From NCBI RefSeq assembly GCF_029873475.1, contig NZ_CP123499.1, forward strand, positions 2,046,001 to 2,110,000: 64,000 nucleotides of DNA, in the 5' to 3' direction. Shown here in pieces: positions 46,217 through 56,271 of the stretch. Both the position numbers and the translations under genes were made by a program. The notes under the pieces were generated by a model, which worked only from the letters and a program-made list of their open reading frames with translations, did not search any database and was not told the DNA's origin. Source of the stretch: Arsenophonus sp. aPb (GTDB lineage Bacteria; Pseudomonadota; Gammaproteobacteria; Enterobacterales; Enterobacteriaceae). Numbering within the stretch: the first letter of the stretch is position 1; each line of letters begins with the position of its first letter.

Positions 46217-49200
46217 TTGCTAATCGATAACCAAGACAGTTATCAAGTTACCACCAGCCAGATAGCCGCAGCCAATGCTAGTGTGCAACTCTATATTAAC
46301 CGTTGTATTCAGCAGCCGGAACATGAAGTTGGGGTAAATTATTCTGCACTACAACGGCCATTTTTCCAAAACTGGGAGCAATATAATCGCCGTTACAGTA
46401 GCTGGGCTGGTATTAGAGAACTGGACTACTATCCAGAAAACTATATTAATCCGACCCAACGGATTGGCCAAACCCAGATGATGAATAAGCTGCTACAAAC
46501 AATTAATCAAAGCCAATTAACCAGTGATATCGTTGAACAAGCTTATCATAACTACCTGACGGATTTTGAATTAGTTGCTAATTTAACCATAATCAGTGGC
46601 TATCATAATGAATTGAATGTTGAAACAGGTTTAACCTATCTTCTTGGTGCCAGCCAAGAGGCTTCTCCTACTTATTCTTGGCGTAGCCTTAATCATGATA
46701 TGTTTATCAACCAAGGGTTTCCTGCTGATGCCTGGAGTGAATGGCAAGCCATTACCGCCTCAGCCAAACCGTATCGCAACCTTATTCGGCCAATGATCTA
46801 TAAATCACGTTTATATCTATTTTGGCTAGAACAGCGACAAATTAATAGCGAGAAAAAAGATACACCACAAAAAACCAAACAAGAGACTATCCCCGAATAC
46901 ACTTATGATTTAAAACATTCACATCTATTGTACGATGGTAATTGGAGCACGCCATATACATACACCACACTCGACATCCGTGATGGACTTCTTATACTTT
47001 TAAACAAAGATAACCCTGACATCCATGAACAAGTGGGTTTATTTGTTAGTAGTGACCTGACTAAAAAAAATATGTTAGTCATATTGTACGAAAAGCAAGA
47101 AAAATATGACCAAGCATCTATTCCTGAGGGGCAAGCTTGGCAAATTACCCAAGATTTTTCTCTTATCCATGATAACAGTGAGCAAACAAATTATTTCCTC
47201 AGCCTAAAAGTTATTAAACGTGAATTAGACACCACCACCTATCTTGGTGTACCCGCACCCTTTGTCGAATATGATAAAGTCCAAGTTCCTCCTAATATTA
47301 TTGCAACTATTCATTCTGTTGCCCCTGCTATACCCAGTGGTCTTGCACCGTTATCACAGGGCTTAAGCCAATTATTGCTAACAAAAAATACCAGTGATCA
47401 ATACACTTTATATGGCACTCTTGTCCGTATTGAAGCCAAAGGACAGGACAACCATTACTTAAATACTGGTGATGATGATTTAGATCTCTTCATGGATCAT
47501 TTACAGCAAATATATCAGACAACTCCTTACGGTCAGGTTATAGTCAATTATTATAATGTACCTAATTTTCCGACTAAATTTGTTTTTCTCACTGCAATAC
47601 TAAAATTGGCAGCTAATAAATACACCGTAGTCACCTATACAAATAACACCTCCTTTTTCGCTAGCTCTATTATGCGTACCTTTAATGGTATTGTTTTGCC
47701 ATATAAACAACAGAATTCTAATAACTGGCAAACCGATGTGATTGATGCGCCAGATAATTCCACTCTTGCGGAAATCTACACTCAAGCCAATGGCCAGGTA
47801 TTTACCGTAGATGGTAATGCTGAACCAACTATGCTTATTCAACGACCCTATAAATATATTTTAGCGCCCAGAGCTATTGTAGGCGGACTTATTGTTCCGA
47901 TTCAGCCTAAAGAAATTGTTAATGGTGATAGTACTTGGAACATGATATTAGCAAATCAAGAATGGAACTTTGATATAAATGAATACATAAACTCTTACGC
48001 ATCAAACATAGAATTAACCATCTCGGTCAGAGATAGAGATAATGGCAACTTAGGTTCAGTAACACATGATATCCCACTAGCAAGAAAAACTGCCGATGAT
48101 ACTCAACCGCTATTACTGAAAACCGCCAGTAATAAAGCACAATATCTGGAAGGCGGGTTAACTGATATTTATCAATCCAGCACGCCGAAAAAGCATAGCG
48201 GTATTTATCAAGTCCGCTTAAATACGCTATTTGCTAAAGAACTGACTTCTCGCGCTGATCGTGGGCTTGATATCTTATTAAGCCTCGATACCCAATATAT
48301 GCCAGAGCCTATCCTGCCACGTACTGGTGTACAAGTAACCCTGACGCTAAAACCCTACGATGAACTGACTAATGGCAGCAATAAAATCTTTAAGTTAAAA
48401 GAGGCCGATATTTGGGAGAGTAGTGATTCATTACTAATTTACACCGGTGAACTGAGTGACCAGCCAACTACCGTGACCTGCTTCCTTAATCGTTATAATG
48501 ATGCCCATGGTAATAAAGACAATCTCTATTTAGAAGCGGAATACCAGAAAGGCATACAGAATAAAATTTTATTTAAAAAAGTTCCTGATAAAAAAGAGTG
48601 GCAATTGGATACCAGTTACAACGGTGGTACCTTCCCTGGTTTACAAAGTATCGATAATGTCGAAAGTTTTTTCAGTACTGAAATAGATAATCAAACCGTG
48701 CCGATGGACTTTGCCGGTTCTAATGCGCTCTATTTCTGGGAGTTATTCTATTACGGGCCAATGCTAGTAATGAAACGCCTGATGCAAGAACAAAATTTTG
48801 CCGATTCAGCCAGCTGGTTAAAATTTATTTTTAGCTCATCAGGTTATGATCGTGGTCAACAAAATCAGTACTGGAATACGCGTCCATTACTGGAGGATAC
48901 TAGCTGGAATGAAGTGCCTGATGATATCACTGATCCCGACGCGATTGCCCAAGCCGATCCGATGCATTATAAGTTATCCACTTTAATGAATATGATAGAG
49001 CTACTCATCGCCCGTGGTGATCAGGATTACCGTCAATTAGAGCGCGATACCTTAGCGGAAGCCAAAATGTGGTATGTACAAGCGTTAGAGTTGATGGGGG
49101 AAGATGAAGTATCTCTACCCTCTAGTTGGCAAAATCCGACGCTAAAAAATGCTGCTGAATTAGAAGAACACACAATATTTAAACCTGAAAAAAATACTAA

Positions 49201-50872
49201 ATGGCAAGAGCTACGCCTAACATTGATACAAAAACTGTACAACTTACGTCACAATCTCACCATCGATGGTAAACCGCTCTCTTTACCCTTGTTTGCCACG
49301 CCAGCTAATCCAGCCGATCTATTAAGTGCCGCGGTTGCCCATGCGCAAGGAGGTATCCCACTGCCAACCGATATTACTTTGGGTTTGTATCGTTTCCCTC
49401 CAACACTTGAAAGTGCGAAAGGGGTAGTGACACAACTTACCCAATACGGTAATGGCTTGCTTGCTATTATTGAACGACAAGATGCAGAAAAAATGGCAAT
49501 GCTATTGCAAACCCAAGGGTTAGCCTTGTCTAAGCAAAGCCTGGAAATGCAAAAAACCACCCAAGATGAATTAAATGAGGAAAAAAAAGCATTACAAATT
49601 GCCATCACCGCCGCCAAAGAGCGTAAGGATCACTATAAAGCTCTGTATGATCAGAATATCAATACGGGCGAACAAAAAGTTATCGATTTACATATCGCCG
49701 CCGATGCTTTAATGACGACAAGCAAACCTCTCTATATGGCTGCCGCGTTAGCTAATCTGGCACCCAATATCTTTGGTTTGGCAGATGGTGGTATGCAATA
49801 TGGCGCGGTTCCTACTGCGGTAGCCTTAGGTATAGAAACCGCAGCCAGTGGTATTTTGACTAGTGCCGATAAAACGACACAATCAGAGATCTATCGTCGT
49901 CGTCGTCAAGATTGGCAGCAAATGTATCAAACTGCTGACTATGAAGAGCAACAATTGACCGCCCAATTAGCCGCACTAGAAAAACGCATCACCGCGGCTA
50001 ATCAACAATATAGTTACCTGGCAACGCAGCAAACCAATACCTTAGACCAATTTAATTTGTTGAAAAACAAGTTCACTAATGATGCCTTGTATAACTGGCT
50101 GCGCGGTCGCTTATCCGCCATCTATTTCCAATTCTATGATTTGGTTGTTGCTCGCTGTTTACGCGCACAAAGTTCATTCCAGTGGGAAACCAATCAATCT
50201 AGCCAATTTATAAAACCCGGCGCCTGGCAAAGTACTTATGCCGGCTTACTGTGTGGTGAAGCCTTGATGCTAAATTTAATCACCATGGAAGAAGCCTATC
50301 TGAGATGGGAAGCCAGAGCACTCGATGTTGACCGTACCGTTTCTTTGGCTGAATTCTATCAAGATATGCCCGATGGATTTGATTTACGAGAGACCATTCG
50401 CAAACTGATCAATGGCGAAAGTAGCGAGCCGGTCGGGAATGAGGATAATAATGTCAGTCTGGATCAAAATACCTTATCCGCCGCCATCAAAATTGCCGAT
50501 TTAAAAATACAGGATGACTACCCCAGTGAACTTAATCTTGGTAACATCCGACGTATCAAACAAATTAGTGTGTCGTTACCTGCGCTACTTGGCCCTTATC
50601 AAGATATACAAGCTGTGCTGGAATACACAGGTAGTCTACAACTCAGTAATGGCTGTAAAGCTATTGCTATTTCTCGCGGTGTTAATGATAGTGGTCAATT
50701 CCAACTGGATTTTAACGACAGTAAATATCTGCCTTTTGAGGGGATCCCAATCGAAGATCAAGGAGGATTAATTTTACAATTCCCGAATGCAACCGAAAAA
50801 CAGAAAGCCTTATTAAATAGTCTGACCGATATCATCTTACATATTCGTTACACCATTCGTGATAACGGTTAA
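46217..50872 (+). CDS. TcA toxin component, C-terminal part (frame 2 of a split gene)
   Basis: About 1551 residues from the first possible start, a TTG without a ribosome-binding site; the first in-frame ATG is only at 46478. TcA-like sequence in this frame already begins at about 46073 (LINALNKTQRKTV, DQLYSYLLIDNQ), before that start. The neuraminidase-like region, further receptor-binding domains, linker, pore-forming helices (coiled coil around 49440-50060) and the C-terminal TcB-binding end (RRIKQISVSLPALLGPYQD, GQFQLDFND) are all present, closer to TcdA1 than to TccB as I recall them. Joined with the first part by a -1 shift, the product would have 2559 residues, near the usual TcdA length of about 2500. 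Confidence 0.85.
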   Translation: MLIDNQDSYQVTTSQIAAANASVQLYINRCIQQPEHEVGVNYSALQRPFFQNWEQYNRRYSSWAGIRELDYYPENYINPTQRIGQTQMMNKLLQTINQSQLTSDIVEQAYHNYLTDFELVANLTIISGYHNELNVETGLTYLLGASQEASPTYSWRSLNHDMFINQGFPADAWSEWQAITASAKPYRNLIRPMIYKSRLYLFWLEQRQINSEKKDTPQKTKQETIPEYTYDLKHSHLLYDGNWSTPYTYTTLDIRDGLLILLNKDNPDIHEQVGLFVSSDLTKKNMLVILYEKQEKYDQASIPEGQAWQITQDFSLIHDNSEQTNYFLSLKVIKRELDTTTYLGVPAPFVEYDKVQVPPNIIATIHSVAPAIPSGLAPLSQGLSQLLLTKNTSDQYTLYGTLVRIEAKGQDNHYLNTGDDDLDLFMDHLQQIYQTTPYGQVIVNYYNVPNFPTKFVFLTAILKLAANKYTVVTYTNNTSFFASSIMRTFNGIVLPYKQQNSNNWQTDVIDAPDNSTLAEIYTQANGQVFTVDGNAEPTMLIQRPYKYILAPRAIVGGLIVPIQPKEIVNGDSTWNMILANQEWNFDINEYINSYASNIELTISVRDRDNGNLGSVTHDIPLARKTADDTQPLLLKTASNKAQYLEGGLTDIYQSSTPKKHSGIYQVRLNTLFAKELTSRADRGLDILLSLDTQYMPEPILPRTGVQVTLTLKPYDELTNGSNKIFKLKEADIWESSDSLLIYTGELSDQPTTVTCFLNRYNDAHGNKDNLYLEAEYQKGIQNKILFKKVPDKKEWQLDTSYNGGTFPGLQSIDNVESFFSTEIDNQTVPMDFAGSNALYFWELFYYGPMLVMKRLMQEQNFADSASWLKFIFSSSGYDRGQQNQYWNTRPLLEDTSWNEVPDDITDPDAIAQADPMHYKLSTLMNMIELLIARGDQDYRQLERDTLAEAKMWYVQALELMGEDEVSLPSSWQNPTLKNAAELEEHTIFKPEKNTKWQELRLTLIQKLYNLRHNLTIDGKPLSLPLFATPANPADLLSAAVAHAQGGIPLPTDITLGLYRFPPTLESAKGVVTQLTQYGNGLLAIIERQDAEKMAMLLQTQGLALSKQSLEMQKTTQDELNEEKKALQIAITAAKERKDHYKALYDQNINTGEQKVIDLHIAADALMTTSKPLYMAAALANLAPNIFGLADGGMQYGAVPTAVALGIETAASGILTSADKTTQSEIYRRRRQDWQQMYQTADYEEQQLTAQLAALEKRITAANQQYSYLATQQTNTLDQFNLLKNKFTNDALYNWLRGRLSAIYFQFYDLVVARCLRAQSSFQWETNQSSQFIKPGAWQSTYAGLLCGEALMLNLITMEEAYLRWEARALDVDRTVSLAEFYQDMPDGFDLRETIRKLINGESSEPVGNEDNNVSLDQNTLSAAIKIADLKIQDDYPSELNLGNIRRIKQISVSLPALLGPYQDIQAVLEYTGSLQLSNGCKAIAISRGVNDSGQFQLDFNDSKYLPFEGIPIEDQGGLILQFPNATEKQKALLNSLTDIILHIRYTIRDNG

Positions 50873-50904
50873 TCACTATTTTCTATCGTTTAATTAATTT
50901 CGTT

Positions 50905-50922
50905 AGGCCCTTTATAGGGCCT
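50905..50922 (+). other. Hairpin between the tcA and tcB genes
   Basis: AGGCCCT/AGGGCCT with a 4-base loop directly before the GGGAG ribosome-binding site of the tcB gene. It could tune translation of TcB relative to TcA or protect the mRNA end. Confidence 0.45.
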
Positions 50923-50936
50923 TATGGGAGTTTAAA

Positions 50937-53900
50937 ATGCCAGATAATCCAAATAATCAAGATAAATTATCTATTGCACCCCTTTCCTTACCGAAAGGTG
51001 GCGGAAGCTTACAAGGCATGGGAGAAACCATCGGCACACCAGGGCCTGATGGTATGGTGCATATTACGCTACCTTTACCTATTTCCAGTGGTCGCGGTTA
51101 TGCGCCTTCATTGAGCTTAAATTATAACAGTGGCTCTGGTAATAGTGCCTTTGGTCTGGGATGGGATATCCCTTTACTCACTATTCGTCGTCAAACCAGT
51201 CACGGCCGGCCGCTTTATCAGCTAGAAGATATCTTTATTGGTGTAGATAATGAAGTATTAGTTGTCGCCGTTGATCAAGCAGGCCAACCTATCCGTTATC
51301 AAAAAGATAGCTGGCAAAATATAAAACTAACCGAAAACTATCAAATTACCCAATATCAATCACGCATTGGTACTGGCTCCGAACGGATCGAATACTGGCA
51401 ACCCGTAGCGGTGCAATCCAGCCAAATGCCTTTCTGGTTGATCTACTCACCGGATGGGCAGATCCACTGCTTAGGTAAATCAGCTAATGCCAGAATTTTT
51501 GATCCTAAAGAACAGCAACACATTGCCGTATGGTTATTAGAAGAGTCAGTTTCACCTAACGGAGAGCACATTTTATATCAATATCAAGCGGAAAATGACG
51601 CAGGAACTTCTGAGCAGGAACGGCTCCAACATCCATCAGCCACGGCACAGCGATATTTAACGACGGTAAGTTACGGTAACCTGAGCGCCTATGCACCACT
51701 GTATAGTTTAACCGACACAATACCATCACCAACCGATTGGTTATTTTATCTAATATTGGATTATGGCGAGCGTAGTAATCAAACCGATCAAGCGCCTGAA
51801 TTTCTGCCACAACAACAGTGGTCTATGCGGCAAGATCCTTTTTCACGTTTTGAATATGGTTTTGAAATTCGCACTCGTCGTCTATGCCAACAAGTATTAA
51901 TGTTTCATGACCTGCAACAACTGCAAGGCTTACCTCACGAAAATAGACCACCAACACTGGTTCGTCGTTTACAGTTACATTATGATCAACAAGCCATCGT
52001 TAGCCAGTTAATCCGTTGCCGGCAACTGGCCCACGATGAAAATAATTCGCTATTGTTACCACCGATTGAATTTGATTATCAACTATTTGGTCCACCGCCC
52101 GCTCAAGATTGGCAACCCTTAATCGAATTTAATAGCATGAAAGATCAACAACAATACTATCTGGTTGATCTGTATGGTGAAGGCATTGCCGGTATTTTGT
52201 ATGAAGATAATTATGCCTGGTACTATCGTGACCCGATACGTGGCCAATCACAAACCGATGAAATTACTTATTCGCCACCACAACAGTTACCTAATATACC
52301 CACCCTACTCAATGGTGGCTCTTTAATGGATATTAATGGTGATGGACGGCTGGAATGGTTTGTAAACCAAATCAATATTAGTGGTTATTATGCCCAACAT
52401 CCAGATAGAAGCTGGAGTGATTATATTCCACTGCTGGCTATTCCTAACGAATTACAAAATAACCAAGCCCAATTTGCCGATATTACCGGTGCCGGATTAG
52501 CGGACATTACGTTAATTGGCCCTAAAAGTGTGCGTTTTTATGCCAATCAGCGGATAAGTTTTGCCGCTGCGGTCAATTGTCCACAAGCCCCGTCGGTAGA
52601 GTTACCAATTATTGGCAGAGATGAGCGCCAATTGGTCGCTTTTAGTGATCTATTAGGTTCCGGTCAGCAACATTTAATCCGTATTCGCCATAATGAAGTG
52701 ACCTGCTGGCCTAACCTTGGCCAGGGTCTATTTGGTACCCCGATTCAGCTTAGCGGCTTTCAACAACCGTCAGAAAGCTTTGATCCAAAACAACTCTACT
52801 TAGCCGATCTAGATGGCTCCGGCACAACCGATATTATCTATCTAATGTCCGATCACCTGTTGATTTACATGAATCAGTCAGGCAATAGCTTCGCCGCACC
52901 GTTCACCATATCGCTACCTAACAGTGTGGCCTATGATGATACCTGTCAGTTGTGGATTGCTGATATTCAAGGCTTAGGCGTCGCCAGTTTGATCTTGAGC
53001 ATACCGCATATGCAACAACAGCACTGGCGTTATGATTTAGCTAGTCAAAAACCTTACCTACTTAATCGGCAAAATAATAATTGTGGTACCGATAGCAGTC
53101 TTTATTATCGCAGTTCCGTCCAATTTTGGTTGGATGAAAAACAACAAGCAATCGAACAAAATAAAAGCTATGCCAGTCACCTGCCGTTCCCCATTCAACT
53201 GCTCAATAAGATTAACCAGCTTGATGAAATTACCATGAGTTGTTTTAGCCAAAGTGTTAATTATTTTCATGGTATGTATGATGGTATAAAGCGCGAATTT
53301 CGTGGTTTTGGTCGCGTCGATATTGTCGATTCAACCGAAGACGCAACCGGCAATACCGATCAACGTAGCATGCCATCACTTTTACGCCAATGGTTTCATA
53401 TCGGTAATACTAATGATGAAGTGTCTTTCAGTAGCGAATATTGGCAAGGGGATAAACAGGCGTTTCCAGTCGGTAATACCCGCTTCACCCAATATCAACA
53501 AGGTCAGGATGTTCCGATAAGCTCGCCTGATGAACAGCAAAAATTCTGGGCTTATCGATCATTAAAAGGTAGTCCATTACGCAGTGAACTTTATGGTTTA
53601 GATCATGCCGCTGACGCCGAAAATCCTTACAGCGTTACCTATTACCGTTATCAAGTTAGGCAAATTCCTGCTGTCACAACTGCCAAAACTGGCTTAGCAA
53701 TGGCACCAATGTCTTTGGAACAATGGGATTACAATTATGAACGTATTGCAGAAGATCCACTCTTTAGCCAAAACGTTAATCTTGCTTTTGATGACAACGG
53801 CACCTTAATCCATAATGTTGCCATCAATTATCCTCGTCGACCAAGCAGTATAATACCCCCTTCGCTCTGGTTGCCAGACGGTGCCTTTGAACAGAGTTAT

Positions 53901-55397
53901 GATCCGCAACAACAACTATTACGCCTTAGTGAAAATCAAATCCGCTATCACAATTTAAAAACCCAAGAACAATGGCGGTTAAATATTCCAGATGTGCAAC
54001 GGACAGATATGATCACTTTGCCAGCCAGTGATGTGCCCTCTGAAGGATTTTCGCTAGAATCACTATTAAATCCCGATGGTATATTGAGTGAAAATACCCC
54101 TCGCGAGTATGCCGGACAAAGTAAAATTTACTACCTCGCGGGTGGAGAAAATAAACTAATATCGGTTCCTACCCTTCAGGCTTTAGTTGCCTTTACTGAA
54201 CAAGCCGAGTTTGATCAACTAAGTTTAGCAGCATTTGAGCCGGTACTCACCGAGGCAGAAATTGAAGAATATCTAACCAATGCAGGATATATCAAAACCG
54301 AATACCTATTCCCACGTCCAGGAGAAGAAAATAAAAATATTTGGGTAACACGACTTAACTATAGTGAATATTATGGTGCAGAAGGATTTTATTGCCCTTA
54401 TCTTCAACGACATTCATTATTAACCGGCGCAACCGATTATCAATGGGATACCTATTACTGTGTCGTGTTGAGTACCACTGATGCTGCCGGCTACTTTACA
54501 CATGCGGATTATGATTACCGTTTTCTTACCCCTTATCGCATAATTGATATTAATGATAATATCAGTTATGCCAATTTTGATGCCTTTGGTCGCGTCTCTT
54601 CCAGTCGAATTTGGGGCACAGAAGAAGGACAGCCGGCGGGATTTCCGCCACCGGATGTCGTTCCTTTTATTTCGCCTGACTCAATCGATGCCGCATTGTC
54701 TATGCCATCACCCCAACCTGTCGCCCAATTTTACTTCTATGCGCCAGAAGCATGGATGAAACCGGCAACAAAAGCGATCATCTCAATAGTGACAAATTCA
54801 TCCTATGACTATAAGCAAGTTATTGATGAAAAAGGTAATATCAATGTTATTGGTTATCAACGCTGGTTACGTAATAACAAAACGTCGGTAGATAACACTC
54901 AGTTTGCAAATGATACTGAAAGGCAACCTCCCTATATTTTAACTGTCACCACTGATCGTTATTATCCTGATGTTCAACAGCAGCAACGACAACAAATTAA
55001 CTTTATTGATGGCGCCGGCCGCTCGCTACAAACAGCACTAAGGGTTCCCGCAGGTGATGCTTACATCGTCACAAAAGCTGGCAATTTAGCCAAAAATAAA
55101 CGTGGTACAGCAAAACAAGCGCCTACCAGCACCCGATGGGCAGTCACCGGCCGGGTAGAATATGATAATAAGGGGTTAATTGTTCGCCAATATCAACCTT
55201 TTTTTAGCAATAGCTGGCATTATATTATTGATGATAGCGGCCGTGATGACTACTTTGCTGACACTCACTATTACGATCCGTTAGGGCGGGAAATACGAAC
55301 GGTTACCGCTAAGGGCTATGAGCGACGCCAACAATATTATCCCTGGTGCACTGTCAGTGAAGATGAAAATGATACTGCCACCGATTTAACAAATTAG
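50937..55397 (+). CDS. TcB toxin component (TcdB/TcaC family)
   Basis: 1486 residues, the normal length for TcdB/TcaC (about 1480). The N-terminal SpvB domain starts with APLSLPKGGGSLQGMGE and SLNYNSGSGNSAFGLGWDI. Propeller-like FG-GAP/VCBS segments follow (DINGDGRLEWF, DITGAGLADITLIG, DLDGSGTTDIIYL), forming the beta-propeller gate that docks onto TcA. TcdB middle domains and the first Rhs repeats of the cocoon come next, ending in VSEDENDTATDL. GGGAG is six bases before the ATG, and the gap after tcA is 64 bases. With TccC it would form the closed capsule around the payload. No break is seen. Confidence 0.93.
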   Translation: MPDNPNNQDKLSIAPLSLPKGGGSLQGMGETIGTPGPDGMVHITLPLPISSGRGYAPSLSLNYNSGSGNSAFGLGWDIPLLTIRRQTSHGRPLYQLEDIFIGVDNEVLVVAVDQAGQPIRYQKDSWQNIKLTENYQITQYQSRIGTGSERIEYWQPVAVQSSQMPFWLIYSPDGQIHCLGKSANARIFDPKEQQHIAVWLLEESVSPNGEHILYQYQAENDAGTSEQERLQHPSATAQRYLTTVSYGNLSAYAPLYSLTDTIPSPTDWLFYLILDYGERSNQTDQAPEFLPQQQWSMRQDPFSRFEYGFEIRTRRLCQQVLMFHDLQQLQGLPHENRPPTLVRRLQLHYDQQAIVSQLIRCRQLAHDENNSLLLPPIEFDYQLFGPPPAQDWQPLIEFNSMKDQQQYYLVDLYGEGIAGILYEDNYAWYYRDPIRGQSQTDEITYSPPQQLPNIPTLLNGGSLMDINGDGRLEWFVNQINISGYYAQHPDRSWSDYIPLLAIPNELQNNQAQFADITGAGLADITLIGPKSVRFYANQRISFAAAVNCPQAPSVELPIIGRDERQLVAFSDLLGSGQQHLIRIRHNEVTCWPNLGQGLFGTPIQLSGFQQPSESFDPKQLYLADLDGSGTTDIIYLMSDHLLIYMNQSGNSFAAPFTISLPNSVAYDDTCQLWIADIQGLGVASLILSIPHMQQQHWRYDLASQKPYLLNRQNNNCGTDSSLYYRSSVQFWLDEKQQAIEQNKSYASHLPFPIQLLNKINQLDEITMSCFSQSVNYFHGMYDGIKREFRGFGRVDIVDSTEDATGNTDQRSMPSLLRQWFHIGNTNDEVSFSSEYWQGDKQAFPVGNTRFTQYQQGQDVPISSPDEQQKFWAYRSLKGSPLRSELYGLDHAADAENPYSVTYYRYQVRQIPAVTTAKTGLAMAPMSLEQWDYNYERIAEDPLFSQNVNLAFDDNGTLIHNVAINYPRRPSSIIPPSLWLPDGAFEQSYDPQQQLLRLSENQIRYHNLKTQEQWRLNIPDVQRTDMITLPASDVPSEGFSLESLLNPDGILSENTPREYAGQSKIYYLAGGENKLISVPTLQALVAFTEQAEFDQLSLAAFEPVLTEAEIEEYLTNAGYIKTEYLFPRPGEENKNIWVTRLNYSEYYGAEGFYCPYLQRHSLLTGATDYQWDTYYCVVLSTTDAAGYFTHADYDYRFLTPYRIIDINDNISYANFDAFGRVSSSRIWGTEEGQPAGFPPPDVVPFISPDSIDAALSMPSPQPVAQFYFYAPEAWMKPATKAIISIVTNSSYDYKQVIDEKGNINVIGYQRWLRNNKTSVDNTQFANDTERQPPYILTVTTDRYYPDVQQQQRQQINFIDGAGRSLQTALRVPAGDAYIVTKAGNLAKNKRGTAKQAPTSTRWAVTGRVEYDNKGLIVRQYQPFFSNSWHYIIDDSGRDDYFADTHYYDPLGREIRTVTAKGYERRQQYYPWCTVSEDENDTATDLTN

Positions 55398-55412
55398 TCA
55401 TTTGCTCAAACC

Positions 55413-55452
55413 AATAGCATATTATCTAAAATAAAAAAGATAATATGCTATT
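55413..55452 (+). other. Strong 15-bp perfect hairpin after the tcB gene
   Basis: AATAGCATATTATCT and its exact reverse complement are separated by a 10-base A-rich loop, 15 bases after the tcB stop. There is no T run on either side, so it may be a factor-dependent terminator, an mRNA-end stabiliser or a recombination site. Confidence 0.6.
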
Positions 55453-55637
55453 ACTTACCAGATAATAAGAGATTTTCATGGATGAAATGGCATTTTCGCG
55501 GAAGTATGCACAAAACCTTGCTATCAGAATGCTCACTATTGCTGAGATCCTAGCAACAAAATTCATAGTCAAGATATCTATAAAACAGATTTTGACTTTG
55601 CTAACCATAAACGCCATTTTCACAACTTTGACAGACT

Positions 55638-56271
55638 CTACCGGTAATTTTTATTCTGCATCAAGCGTAATACACGACCAAAACTAACCGAGCGGCTAGC
55701 AATTTTTTGCATTCCATCTTCTGGGAGATAACTAAATTTTACGTAGAGTATATCACCATCGAATTTTTCTTTACTCTTAAGCGAATTTGTAATGCTATAA
55801 AGTTCTTTAAGATCCGCAGGAATACCAGCTGCATCGGTAATAACCGTCCCGGCAGGTACAAATTTAAGTACCTGAGCAAGGGTTTGAACTAAAAAATCCT
55901 GCAACGGGAAAAGTCCACTAAAACGTTTACGCGGTATGTACCTTGTAATACCCATGTATATTTCATGGATTTCCTGTAGATGGTTTTCGATGCCACAGGT
56001 TTCATTTTTTTTTTAGATATTCAAAAATCTCCACCGGTGAGCCAATGAGTACTAGCGGCTTAACGCCTGCCCCTTTTTCTGAAAAAAGAAATTCGTTATT
56101 GCTACTTTTAACTGCCTTTTGCAAAGTTCCTCGGTCTTGAATAACGGAGAAAAATTTACCTTCTTTGACAACAGGCGCGGGTTCCCGCCACATATTTATA
56201 TCACTGGCTTGCGCAGTAGCAGTAATCACTGTAGCAGCCAGCATCATGATAGCAGTCATTTTATCTTTCAT
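55638..56271 (-). pseudogene. Secreted protein of unknown function, frameshifted at an A10 tract
   Basis: The gene starts at 56271 with AAGGA upstream. The first 89 codons encode a signal peptide (MKDKMTAIMMLAATVITATAQAS) and a polar segment, ending at LKKK and TGA after ten A residues (minus strand; T run at 56005-56014 on the plus strand). Removing one A joins the frame without any stop to the reading frame ending at 55638, giving 210 residues in all. The second half is coherent (PLQDFLVQTLAQVLKFVPAG, FDGDILYVKFSYLPEDGMQ). I do not recognise the family. It is either a broken gene, a phase-variable gene or one rescued by slippage on the A tract. It lies at the far end of the toxin island. 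Confidence 0.7.

Noticed and set aside
55478..55687. A 69-codon plus-strand reading frame between the tcB gene and the broken secreted-protein gene.
   Set aside because: It has only a weak AGAG upstream, an unusual composition, resembles nothing I know and overlaps the end of the minus-strand gene. A small relic or gene cannot be excluded.
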